Below are positions 24,201-29,350 of a DNA stretch of 45,454 nucleotides, one piece after another (the stretch's first letter is position 1; the number at the start of each line of letters is the position of its first letter). The stretch is from Chara braunii (taxonomy: Eukaryota > Streptophyta > Charophyceae > Charales > Characeae). Location of the stretch: the NCBI GenBank assembly GCA_003427395.1, contig BFEA01000067.1:3908950-3954403 (forward strand), in the 5' to 3' direction. The notes under the pieces were generated by a model that saw nothing but the letters and a program-made list of their open reading frames with translations, did no database searches and was not told the origin of the DNA. A program made the position numbers and the translations under genes.

Positions 24201-27200
24201 TATGTTTGCAATTTGCAACCAGGGAGGAGGAGCAAGCGACCAAAATCAAGGAGCTGGAGGAGAAAGCTGAGGCAGACATGGAAGTGTTGAGAGCACAGAC
24301 AAGGGTACTGGAGGCAGAGCTGAAAGAAGCTCTTGCAAAGCACTCTGCCTCGGAACGCCGGTTATGGCAGGCAACAGAGGCTGTTAAGGCAATGGAGAAG
24401 GAATTGGAAATCAGCCGAGAGGAAGCTTCATTGAGTAAGAGCGCTTGGTTGGCAGAGCGTGCGGAATTATTGGAGGGCCGACTGAAGATGGAAACCGACT
24501 TGAAACGGGCTGAGAGGGCTAGGGAGGAAATGGAAAAGACACTGCAGGATGAGCGTATAGCCATGGAGAAGACTCTGCGTGAGGAGCGGATAGCCATGGA
24601 GAAGAGTGTGGCTCGCACGCGAAAAGACTTCGACGACTGGAAGCAAAACATGGAAAGGGAGCACGAGGAGTTGCGGGAGAAGCTTTTAAGGGATAGAAAG
24701 GAGATGGAGGTTGAGAAAATGAAAGAAAAGGCCCGAAGTGAGGTGCTGGAAGAAATGGTCAAGCAACTGAAGGCGAAGGTCCGAGCTCTTGAAGCGAATG
24801 CCGAAAGTGAGAGGGTGAAATTGGTTGAAACGTACCAATCTCGTCATCATCAGCTGGAAAATCAGAAGAAAGAGCTTGAGAAACAAAAGGAGGAGGCAAT
24901 GGTCGTCCTGGAGACGGAGAGGTCATCAATGGAAAGAGAGCTAGCGAGACTCAAGGGCAAGGTAACGGCACTTCAAGCAGAGATAGATAAGCAGCGGAAG
25001 GAGATGGAACAGAAGGTAGCACGCATAAGTGAGATGGTTGATGTGTCTGCAATGGAGGAGGCTGTTGCCAGCGCGAAACGAACGGGAGAGGAGAGAAACG
25101 CTCTCAAGGATCGTGAACTGGTCATGCTTCGAGAGCGGCACGAGCGAGAAATGAAGGAGTACCGGGAGATTGCAAGAAAGGAGGAGGATATTCGCAAGAA
25201 GAGGGAGAAGGAAGTAGAAGAGCTTAAAAAGGTGCTCACGGAACAGGTCAGTAATACTTGCGCTTCTTGTGTTTCGCAATGAGAGTAACTGCGTAAATAA
25301 GGGGATGACAAGGGTCAGACAGGGGAAAACACTCTGCAAAATAAACACAAAACACTACCAAAACATCACCAACATTATTGAGGAGGACAAGAGAAGGGGT
25401 AATGTAAGTGCGGGAGTATGGACAATCTGTGTGCTGCTTGTCCGATTGGATATAGGCCATCATGGGCTGCCATAGGTGTAGGGGGGTGCAAAAGGCGAGG
25501 AATGAGTGAGGACCGTGTGTGAATGGGGTGCGGCGGAGGTAGCTATTGGCCGATATGGAACTCGTGTGGAACTGGCTGGAACCAAACACGGGCTACAGGC
25601 AGAGGTGATGCAGAGACGATGAACGACGTTGAATTGAACCAGAAACAGGTTGTCAAGCGGCCTGAGGAACTGTCGGGGGTGCCGCCCCCGCCCCTCACTT
25701 CTCCGAAGGCTGCCCTGATGCGTGACTGGTTGCTGGCAGTAAGCCTCCTGGCCAGCAGGGCAGCCCTCCGAAAGGCCACGGTTTGGGGAGGGCTGTCTCG
25801 AAGCAGTTTCCCCCTTGTCAGGCGACTGGTGCCACAAGGGATGGGGTTACCTTTGTCCCGTCTGTATCACCCCCCTTTCTTCAGTTGTAAATCCATGCTT
25901 GCCGGTGATAAGCAACCGGACTGAGGCCCCCCAGAGTAGAAGGGGTGTATGTTTGTTAGGGGGAAAGATGCCCCACCTCACACAGAACAATGCACAGAGT
26001 TTGAGTGTGTTGGAAGAATGTTTATTGAAGTAGTCAGTGCTGAAGGCTTTAGAATCCAGGTATCAAAATAGTTCCCGCCAGCAACTGAAAAGGAAACCCT
26101 GTTCAAAACCCTCAAGTAATGGAATATAAAATAGGAGTTTAGGAAAAGAAGGTTCATTGGAACATCAGGTCTAGTAATACACACCGACGATTTCATTGTT
26201 CTTCATAAAGGCTCGAAAAGAGTTATTCAGGGGGCTCAAGGCTTCCGATCACAACGGCTCCAACCCATGGGCCTGGACCCTCCATTCTGATAACACTGGG
26301 CTATATCTGCAATTAATTGTTTACCTCCTGGTCGGTCTTCTCTCCCTCGGCCGGCGGGTAGACTAACCAAGACGACTTGCCGGTGGAAAAGGATCCGGAC
26401 TGATGCTCCCCAGAATGGACACGGAGCCACGTCCTGTTAAAAAAAAAGAAAAAAAAAAGAACTGTTCTTCCCGTAATATGAGTACTCTCTTGTGTGGCCA
26501 ATTTAAGGACGTTTTTTGGCTTGTCTGTGTCGTCGAAGCACAGGTGCCATTCCATTCTTTTGTTCATTCATTATTTTAATTTGAAAGAATGCCTTGGAGG
26601 ACGACTGCAACATTCCCTACCTCGAAAAGAACGCTTTGGAGTATGACTGCGACATTCCCTACCTCCCTCGGCAAGTCCTTGCTTCTCAGAGGTCCCTGTG
26701 CGGACAGAACTGTGCGAACTCGGTGCTTGCAATGCGAGAAGTGTCGACCATGAAGTGTAGTTTGAGTATAATCGTCTCTCTCATTGTCTTGTGGTTGTGG
26801 CTTGTGGTGCACAGGCTGCAAAAGCCGCTGAGGCGAAGAGAGGGGGTCATCAGCAACAGGCTGAGCTTCTCTGCGACTTATTTCAGAAATTCTATGTGAA
26901 TTAGCTATCAACTTATAGCAGAGAGGGTGGTCCAGTATAGAACCCTCTCTTCTCCCTGAGCCTTGCTGTGGAATTCATTTTCCTCATATGGTTGACGTAT
27001 CTGATGCTTGCAGGCTGCAAGGTTTGCGGAAGCTGCAGAACATGGCCAGCGTCTGGACTCATCGTCACTCGCGGCTAACAAAGAGAACCATCTTGGACGT
27101 CTACAGTCTGGTGATAATTCTGGAGTGGTGGGTGGAGGAGGCACAGGGAAACATGTGGCTGGGAGTGGAGTTGGCAGTGATGCGGCCAATGGCGTGGGGA

Positions 27201-27814
27201 ACACTGGCTTGGGCAGGGGCTCTCGTGTGCTGACTGAAAGTGAAACGAATCGGCGGCTGCAGGATAGCCGGGGAGCAGAGGGACTTCAGCAACTGCATGT
27301 GGGGCCTCGTTTTCTGGGAGGGTTGGAACTGTCTGGCGGTCATGTGCTGCTGGGAAGACACAACGGAGGCCGGCGGGCTGTCGCGGAAGACTATAATGGC
27401 GGCCGGTTAAGACGCAGTGGCGAGAGAAGCTCTCGCGCTGCAGGAGGTGCGGAAAGTGCATCAAGAAGGACCTTGAGAAATCATAGAACAGCTGGGCCGA
27501 GAATAGGGGGAATGGAGATGGGCCCGGTGGTTCACAATGCTGGTGGGGATGTGATGACTATGGTGGCAACCCGTCCTATTGCGCCAATAACAATGCGGTC
27601 TGGAAAGATGTACGGCTCTGGCAACGTGTGCAGCAATGCTGCATTGAGGGGGCAGTTGCGGCCTGTTCTCGGTGACTTGAGTGCCAACAATATGAGCACC
27701 CAGAGGTGCGAAACTCGACCCCATAATGACCCTCAGAGAAAACAATTGCCCTCTAAGAGGGACTCGGAGAACAAGCAAAGTGGCAATAACTCGAAGAAAC
27801 AACGATGGCATTAG
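188..27814 (+). CDS. Kinesin-12 (phragmoplast POK/KIF15-like) heavy chain, 5' end outside window
   Basis: Microtubule motor of the kinesin-12 family. In plants, members act at the preprophase band, cortical division zone and phragmoplast during cytokinesis. Exons: 188-239, 1332-1516, 2692-2853, 4076-4150, 4426-4636, 5277-5327, 5413-5501, 5563-5715, 6331-6517, 8084-8283, 9034-9126, 9639-9827, 10554-10682, 13505-16249, 20443-22763, 24223-25246, 26815-26895, 27014-27814. All introns are GT-AG, phases agree at every junction, and the joined length is exactly 2,915 codons plus TAG. Visible are switch I (NMESSRSH), switch II (DLAGSE), the YRDSKLT motif, and the kinesin-12 signatures [13 protein letters not shown] at the neck and HPDVVRF downstream. 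Residues of about 390-2650 are Glu/Lys/Leu-rich coiled coil, and the tail is Gly-rich then basic. The P-loop and motor N-terminus lie upstream. With the missing 200 or so residues the protein would exceed 3,000 residues, near or above the longest known plant POK kinesins. Exon choice near the 3' end is the least certain part. Confidence 0.9.
240..1331 (+). other. Kinesin intron (1.1 kb) with pyrimidine-rich tract
   Basis: Contains a 108-bp foldback element copy (319-425), a (CT)n run at about 551-600, and then about 650 bases of almost pure C/T sequence on the plus strand with units such as TTTTTGCGGTCCTC repeated near 1165-1230. Long open frames here are a by-product of that composition, not genes. 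Confidence 0.75.
319..425. mobile_element. 108-bp foldback MITE-like element, copy 1
   Basis: Starts with a CGTCTTCCCCCGAATAG-like end and finishes with the inverted TGTTCGGGTGAAGATGGT. The interior (GGTCATTATAGCTGTATT and CAACTTTAGGCCCAGATACG) is shared with 33301-33410. It has no coding capacity. Confidence 0.7.
1332..1516 (+). CDS. Kinesin-12 exon b: switch I
   Basis: Encodes [15 protein letters not shown] and, at 1463-1486, NMESSRSH, the switch I motif that senses nucleotide state. The exon runs from CCTTAAG to GTATCT, 185 nt, ending in phase 0 (visible residues 18-79). The sequence matches the motor family closely and carries no stop. Confidence 0.88.
1749..2034. repeat. Tandem duplication, about 152-bp period, ending in (CA)n
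   Basis: The segment starting ATTGTGCTGAAGATAC occurs at 1749 and again at 1901. Each copy runs through a shared ACTCAATATACACA segment into a (CA)n microsatellite (about 1851-1887 and 2004-2030). It lies inside a kinesin intron. Confidence 0.85.
2039..2160. repeat. Tandem duplication, 75-bp period
   Basis: CGAACATACACACCATCCCA occurs at 2055 and 2130 with shared flanks (ATATACCCC before each). It continues the CA-rich block of the same intron. Confidence 0.75.
2692..2853 (+). CDS. Kinesin-12 exon c: switch II
   Basis: Fifty-four codons in phase 0. DLAGSE at 2746-2763 is switch II. It is followed by the relay/alpha-4 segment with [19 protein letters not shown]. Acceptor is AATGCAG and donor is [20 protein letters not shown] after switch II is of the kinesin-12 type. 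Confidence 0.93.
2854..4075 (+). other. Kinesin intron (1.2 kb)
   Basis: Holds a near-duplicate CTTGCATGATCGCTACTTC (near 2902 and 2994), a copy of a dispersed retroposon end (3255-3300), and a 21-base T run at 3726-3746. I see no coding sequence in it. Confidence 0.7.
3255..3300 (-). mobile_element. Short retroposon 3'-end copy a
   Basis: CATGTCCATTCTTGGGAGCA followed by TCAGTCC matches, in reverse, the conserved 3' end found at 26370-26437. It is degenerate, and no clear A-tail remains. Confidence 0.5.
4076..4150 (+). CDS. Kinesin-12 exon d: alpha-5/YRDSKLT
   Basis: Twenty-five codons in phase 0, encoding [20 protein letters not shown] and TFLLK. YRDSKLT is the conserved microtubule-facing motif of kinesin motors. 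Acceptor is GTGTGCAG and donor is GTGTGT. Confidence 0.92.
4426..4636 (+). CDS. Kinesin-12 exon e: end of motor and neck
   Basis: Encodes [20 protein letters not shown], then the final motor helix [17 protein letters not shown] and the neck TAIVNED, typical of KIF15/KIN-12. A first amphipathic stretch ([14 protein letters not shown]) opens the coiled coil. Length 211 nt, ending in phase 1 at GTATGT. Confidence 0.93.
4851..4922. mobile_element. 108-bp foldback element, degenerate copy 2 (one end)
   Basis: GTTATAGCTTTATCTGGGGC through ACGGGTGAAGATGGTAG parallels bases 349-425 of copy 1 with many changes. The left terminus is not recognisable. Confidence 0.45.
5277..5327 (+). CDS. Kinesin-12 exon f: short linker
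   Basis: Fifty-one nt adding a non-helical Ala/Pro/Ser linker ([16 protein letters not shown]) after the neck. It is supported by acceptor AATCAG, donor GTGAGT and phase 1 at both ends. Because it is short and low in information, its boundaries rest on phase and splice sites only. Confidence 0.65.
5413..5501 (+). CDS. Kinesin-12 exon g: neck-distal segment
   Basis: Encodes [17 protein letters not shown], then PLTLQQLIK, entering in phase 1 and leaving in phase 0 at GTGAGG. The flanking introns are very short (85 and 61 bp), unlike the rest of the gene. Confidence 0.65.
5563..5715 (+). CDS. Kinesin-12 exon h: start of stalk
   Basis: Fifty-one codons of helical sequence ([20 protein letters not shown] onward). 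The acceptor at CAGAG|TCA is chosen over CTGCAG two bases earlier because only it keeps the frame of the previous exon. Donor is CTGCAG|GTCAGT. Confidence 0.82.
6064..6159. repeat. (GT)n-(GA)n compound microsatellite with two unknown bases
   Basis: A GT run meets a GA run at two N bases (6100-6101), in the intron between exons h and i. The N bases mark an assembly uncertainty at the junction. Confidence 0.95.
6331..6517 (+). CDS. Kinesin-12 exon i: conserved HPDVVRF segment
   Basis: Encodes [19 protein letters not shown] and later [19 protein letters not shown]. An 'HPEVTRFA'-like segment at this distance from the motor is a recognised conserved block of plant kinesin-12 proteins, which supports the subfamily call. 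Acceptor TTTCCAG, donor AAAA|GTGAGT, ending in phase 1. Confidence 0.87.
6750..7031. repeat. Tandem duplication, about 141-148 bp unit
   Basis: CCTTACCGGTCTAAAT opens copies near 6753 and 6894, and both end with CCCCATCTGACCGTCTGTAA. The second copy carries a short insertion. Confidence 0.88.
7217..7338. repeat. Tandem duplication, 61-bp unit
   Basis: ACCCCTCTAAGCAAATTCTT starts at 7217 and 7278. The copies differ at single positions. Confidence 0.9.
7336..7620. repeat. Tandem duplication, about 148-bp unit
   Basis: CCTTTCTCCTTCTGTTCTCC starts at 7336 and 7484. Both copies continue through TGCATCGATGCAGGTCT and a TATGCCCGCAG segment. One unknown base lies at 7483, at the copy junction. Confidence 0.9.
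7653..7822. repeat. Tandem duplication, 83-bp unit
   Basis: GTATGTACCGTTCTTTTCCT begins at 7653 and 7736. Both copies end with AAATGGAGGAA and GGAAAACCG. This is the last of four adjacent duplications in the intron. Confidence 0.9.
8084..8283 (+). CDS. Kinesin-12 exon j: coiled coil
   Basis: Enters in phase 1, so that A|TG gives Met, and encodes [20 protein letters not shown] followed by more heptad-like sequence up to CEQK. Acceptor GGCGCAG, donor AAG|GTTGGT. Sixty-six full codons. Confidence 0.85.
9034..9126 (+). CDS. Kinesin-12 exon k: coiled coil
   Basis: Thirty-one codons in phase 0 ([20 protein letters not shown] onward, ending RDRCDE). Acceptor is TTTTGCAG and donor is GAG|GTGAGG. 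Confidence 0.83.
9639..9827 (+). CDS. Kinesin-12 exon l: coiled coil
   Basis: Sixty-three codons in phase 0. It opens [20 protein letters not shown] and ends with TATSAAEQE. Acceptor TTTTTCAG and donor GAG|GTACTT. Confidence 0.8.
10012..10117 (-). mobile_element. Short retroposon 3'-end copy b with (CTAAAAA)n tail
   Basis: Read on the minus strand: GACTTGCCCGTGGAATAGG, then CGACTGACGCTCCCCAGAAT and GGAGCC, followed by a tail of repeated CTAAAAA units (10012-10042 on the plus strand). The body matches copy e at 26370-26437. Confidence 0.65.
10554..10682 (+). CDS. Kinesin-12 exon m: coiled coil
   Basis: Forty-three codons in phase 0 with clear heptads ([20 protein letters not shown], then [20 protein letters not shown]). 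Acceptor TATGTGCAG, donor ATG|GTATGT. Confidence 0.85.
10683..13504 (+). other. Kinesin intron (2.8 kb)
   Basis: Contains a run of 12 G at 11204-11215 and a tandem duplication of about 179 bp at 11849-12190. No exon could be placed here, although intervals of this size could hide a short one. The joined frame does not need one. Confidence 0.65.
11849..12190. repeat. Tandem duplication, 179-bp offset, diverged
   Basis: CAGAGCCTTACTTTTGCGAT at 11849 corresponds to CAGAGCCTTGTTTTCGCGAT at 12028. Both are followed by GAGCTCTTC, AGAAATCC and GGAACACCT segments in the same order. Confidence 0.85.
13505..16249 (+). CDS. Kinesin-12 exon n: large stalk exon, 915 codons
   Basis: A 2,745-nt open exon from CTCTGTAG to AAG|GTAAGA, phase 0 at both ends (visible residues 593-1507). 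The composition is almost wholly Glu, Lys, Leu, Ala, Arg and Gln in heptads, with almost no Pro or Gly, as in a long parallel coiled coil. The first third contains four spaced copies of a module with an ERMK-like core and, about 20 residues on, EKD (cores near 13844, 14087, 14348, 14591). The open frame continues a few codons past the donor and then stops, so the splice is needed. Confidence 0.93.
16821..16850 (-). pseudogene. U6 snRNA 5' fragment
   Basis: The minus strand reads GTCCTTCGAGACATCCGTTA then AATTGGAACA. This corresponds to the first 30 nt or so of U6 (5' stem-loop and the following segment). The rest of the RNA is absent, so it is a fragment. Confidence 0.7.
18223..18260. repeat. 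(CT)n microsatellite
   Basis: Uninterrupted CT dinucleotides inside the 4.2-kb kinesin intron. Confidence 0.95.
18388..19050. repeat. Degenerate CTACT/CTCTACT satellite
   Basis: About 660 bases built from 5- and 7-base units (ACTCT, CTCTACT, CTGTACT) with irregular changes and a strong pyrimidine bias on the plus strand. The long open frames across it result from the periodicity. Confidence 0.9.
19596..19698 (+). pseudogene. U6 snRNA retrocopy with A-tail
   Basis: GTCCTTTGGGGCATCCG begins a U6 sequence that keeps ACAGAGA and the AGC triad (AGAAGATTAGCACGGCCCCT) and runs to GAGAAATGGT, where it is cut short. Twelve A residues (19687-19698) follow at once. There is no TATA box near -30 and no T-run terminator. 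This structure fits reverse transcription of U6 RNA by a LINE-type machinery. It lies in sense inside a kinesin intron. Confidence 0.85.
19768..20058. repeat. Three tandem copies of a 97-bp unit
   Basis: Copies begin near 19771, 19868 and 19965 (GTGCGCCGTAAGATCTC and variants) and end with GAAAGTGTCGTGTTCGTG. Copies 1 and 2 contain the inverted pair GTACCTC ... GAGGTAC with about 36 bases between the arms. In copy 3 both arms are altered (GCACCTC, GGGGTAC). Confidence 0.92.
20443..22763 (+). CDS. Kinesin-12 exon o: large stalk exon, 773 codons
   Basis: A 2,321-nt open exon after a 4.2-kb intron (acceptor AACAAACAG). It ends in phase 2 at AAAAAAG|GTAAGG, where the unspliced frame would meet TAA two bases later. 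The product is continuous coiled coil with repeated S/T-x-K/R-x-E-E-L units. Because of the unbroken heptads and matching phase, it is assigned to the same protein rather than to a separate gene. I saw no promoter or start context at its ATG (20458). Confidence 0.91.
23193..23245 (-). mobile_element. Short retroposon 3'-end copy c
   Basis: On the minus strand GCGGTGATAAGCAACCGGAC, then CCCCCAGAATAGAAGGGG. It is closest to copy d at 25896-25947, with which it also shares a GTTTTGGGGGA-like segment after the conserved block. Confidence 0.65.
23341..23440 (-). pseudogene. Full-length U6 snRNA-like copy with defective core
   Basis: The minus strand reads GTCCTGTGGGACATCCG at the 5' end and ends in GAGAAATGGTCCAAATTT, covering the whole of U6 (about 100 nt). 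A TATAAA box lies about 31-36 bp upstream (23471-23476, inverted), and a weak match to the plant upstream sequence element (GTCCCCCATAT, 8 of 11) lies beyond it. However, the invariant ACAGAGA is ACCGAGA, the AGC triad is AGG, and only three T follow. Known U6 biochemistry makes a functional spliceosomal RNA unlikely. Confidence 0.75.
24223..25246 (+). CDS. Kinesin-12 exon p: stalk exon, 341 codons
   Basis: The acceptor GCAACCAG supplies G to complete the split AGG codon from the previous exon. The translation is charged coiled coil, including a near-perfect 10-residue tandem repeat ([10 protein letters not shown]-type, about 24547-24606). Donor GAACAG|GTCAGT in phase 0. Confidence 0.91.
25896..25947 (+). 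mobile_element. Short retroposon 3'-end copy d
   Basis: CTTGCCGGTGATAAGCAACC, then GGACTGAGGCCCCCCAGAGT and AGAAGGGG. It has the same order of blocks as copies c and e. No A-tail is present. Confidence 0.65.
26370..26459 (+). mobile_element. Short retroposon 3'-end copy e with A-rich tail
   Basis: GACGACTTGCCGGTGGAAAA, GGATCCGGACTGATGCTCCC and CAGAATGGACACGGAGCC lead into an A-rich tail with one or two G (26438-26459). It is the clearest copy for judging orientation. The 5' limit of the element is not visible. Confidence 0.7.
26815..26895 (+). CDS. Kinesin-12 exon q: short exon near the C-terminus, possible alternative end
   Basis: Follows acceptor GGTGCACAG in phase 0 and encodes [20 protein letters not shown] then DLFQKFY. 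A GTGAAT donor after 26895 allows splicing to 27014 in phase 0. If the 118-bp intron is retained, the frame ends two codons later at TAG (26902-26904). The exon may therefore be internal or an alternative last exon. Confidence 0.6.
27014..27814 (+). CDS. Kinesin-12 exon r: terminal exon, Gly-rich and basic tail
   Basis: Acceptor GATGCTTGCAG; 266 codons plus TAG. After a short helical start ([14 protein letters not shown]) the tail is rich in Gly, Arg, Ser and Asn, with runs such as [12 protein letters not shown]. It ends in a basic stretch with K/R clusters ([19 protein letters not shown]) that could bind microtubules or act as a nuclear signal; that role is inference. The composition differs from the stalk, as expected for a disordered tail. 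Confidence 0.8.
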   Translation, partial: AARFAEAAEHGQRLDSSSLAANKENHLGRLQSGDNSGVVGGGGTGKHVAGSGVGSDAANGVGNTGLGRGSRVLTESETNRRLQDSRGAEGLQQLHVGPRFLGGLELSGGHVLLGRHNGGRRAVAEDYNGGRLRRSGERSSRAAGGAESASRRTLRNHRTAGPRIGGMEMGPVVHNAGGDVMTMVATRPIAPITMRSGKMYGSGNVCSNAALRGQLRPVLGDLSANNMSTQRCETRPHNDPQRKQLPSKRDSENKQSGNNSKKQRWH

Positions 27815-28037
27815 TGTTCTACTTTCCTTTTCGAATTACCACAATCGGAATCGCCTGCAATGCTTGCACTTTGTTGGGGACAGTGATTTGGCCGTGTTGA
27901 TTTGCTTTTGGGTTTCGGATTGATGTTTTCCCAGACTGACATCTCTTTCCCAGAGTCTTCTCCCGGACTCATTCTTCTAGAATGAGGCATTGAAGTCGAT
28001 ACCAGTATCGAGAGAGGAATCAACTGTAGATTCTTTG

Positions 28038-28171
28038 TTAAACCACCAGTACCTCCACGTGTTTAGGCCGTTAACGCGGTGGCTGAATCGGTGTGCTACG
28101 TGGGTCCATGTGCGTTTGCGTCAGACCCTCCCCAGAGGGGGCCTAGACCCCCTGGGGTACTGTTGGTTTAA
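28038..28171. mobile_element. TTAA-flanked MITE, 126 bp (in kinesin 3' UTR)
   Basis: TTAA at 28038-28041 and 28168-28171 flank an element with inverted ends ACCACCAGTACCTC and, reversed, ACCAACAGTACCCC. Inside is a strong hairpin, CCCCAGAGGGGGCC / CCCCCTGGGG. The ends match the element at 33868-34034. It is non-coding and depends on a transposase elsewhere. TTAA duplications are typical of piggyBac-type transposases, but the ends here do not start with CCC. Confidence 0.78.
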
Positions 28172-28345
28172 ACTGCTGAACGGGGCTGACATGTCTTTCT
28201 TTTGGCAGAGATTTGCTGAACATGCTTGGGATCCTAACTCAACCTTCATGTTTCAGATTTGCCTGCTGCAAAATGTAACCTTTAGTGTCTTTGAAATTCG
28301 TTTTTCTTCTCTCTGAAAACTTCTGTGTCTGTTCGATTGCCTTGG

Positions 28346-28351
28346 AATAAA
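28346..28351 (+). terminator. AATAAA polyadenylation signal
   Basis: Canonical AATAAA about 530 bp after the kinesin stop codon, followed by a T-rich stretch (AATTTGGAATTTTGG). It is the best poly(A) signal candidate I saw downstream of the stop. Confidence 0.55.
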
Positions 28352-28375
28352 GAAATCAATTTGGAATTTTGGACG

Positions 28376-29135
28376 AGTATGCTCCAGCTGTTGGTTCATG
28401 TAGGTAGATGTGCTTTGAGTAGACATGATTGACATAGTTGTGCGTCCATGTCACTGCTACGATCTGTGGTGCCTGCCTTGGATTGTGCAGTGAGTGCTGA
28501 TTTTGTGCGCTTGTTCAGATCCTATTTGGCTCGTAGGATTATTGCTGCCGTTTGTAGGCAGTTCTCTCTGCCGTTTGTAGGCAGTCGTCCGGCCACCGCA
28601 TTTTGATTGTGCCAATCCGGTTTCATAAGGAGGATTTGAGATCGGTTGGTACTTTGTGCAGGCTTTTGGCTTGGATTAGGAAGCATCCTTTTTTTTTTTT
28701 TTTTTTAATTCCTAGTTAGGCGCGCTTTTCAAGAAACTCGTGTGTATTTGTTTGAGTCAATTATGATAGGATTTATTTAGGAACTGTACAATCGTGTAAA
28801 CGGGCACTCTGCGCCGTAGGGCCGTATGGTTATCGAGTCAAGATTGGGTGTGTGATTGGAACACTGATCTTCGTTTGGAGATTGCCTTTTTCGGGGGGAT
28901 TGCCAAAGCTGGTTGGGAGATTGTCAGAAATGATGTGATGTCTCTCTGATGTGATTCTCCATGTCTCTCACCCGCGGAATACGTCATTCACAGATGCGCT
29001 CATACCCCTCTCTGAGTCTTTGTTCGGCTTTCCGGGTGTCAGTCAGTCTTCGTTCTCTTTCTCAAATTTCTTGTTGCCACTGTTGAGATATCGTATCTCA
29101 AATGTCAGTGTGAGTCTTTCAGCCGCTACCTGCTG
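28376..29135. other. Intergenic stretch after the kinesin gene
   Basis: No gene seen. It holds two close copies of the small palindrome CTGCCGTTTGTAGGCAG (near 28546 and 28569) and an 18-base T run (28689-28706). Confidence 0.6.
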
Positions 29136-29350
29136 AAGGGTTTTCCAGACTGCTCTGGGAACCATCCGAGCAACGTCCCGCTCGATACGATAGGATACTG
29201 GCATCAGTGCAGGATTGATGCAGAAGGGCTCTCCAGACTGCTCCGGGGAACTACATGTACCAGGAGTCGTGCTCGATACGATAGGATACTTGCACCGGTC
29301 AATACATGAGTACTCCCGTAGGGGTTTCCAGACTGCTTCTGGGAACCTGC
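29136..29350. repeat. Tandem repeat, 88-95 bp, two and a half copies
   Basis: TTCCAGACTGCTCTGGGAAC-type segments begin near 29141, 29229 and 29324. The first two are each followed by GCTCGATACGATAGGATACT. The CCAGACTGCTCTGG core is itself nearly palindromic. Confidence 0.88.

Larger units (their letters stand above)
22764..24222 (+). other. Kinesin intron (1.5 kb)
   Basis: Contains retroposon copy c and a complete-length U6-like copy on the minus strand. I see no exon in it. Confidence 0.75.
25247..26814 (+). other. Kinesin intron (1.6 kb)
   Basis: Contains retroposon copies d and e in plus orientation and an imperfect inverted pair GGCTGCCCTG ... CAGGGCAGCC (about 25710-25767). No coding exon is recognised. 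Confidence 0.7.
27815..28370 (+). other. 3' UTR of the kinesin-12 gene (inferred)
   Basis: Begins after the TAG at 27812 and extends to shortly beyond the AATAAA signal. It contains a 126-bp TTAA-flanked MITE. The exact cleavage site cannot be read from the sequence. Confidence 0.55.
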
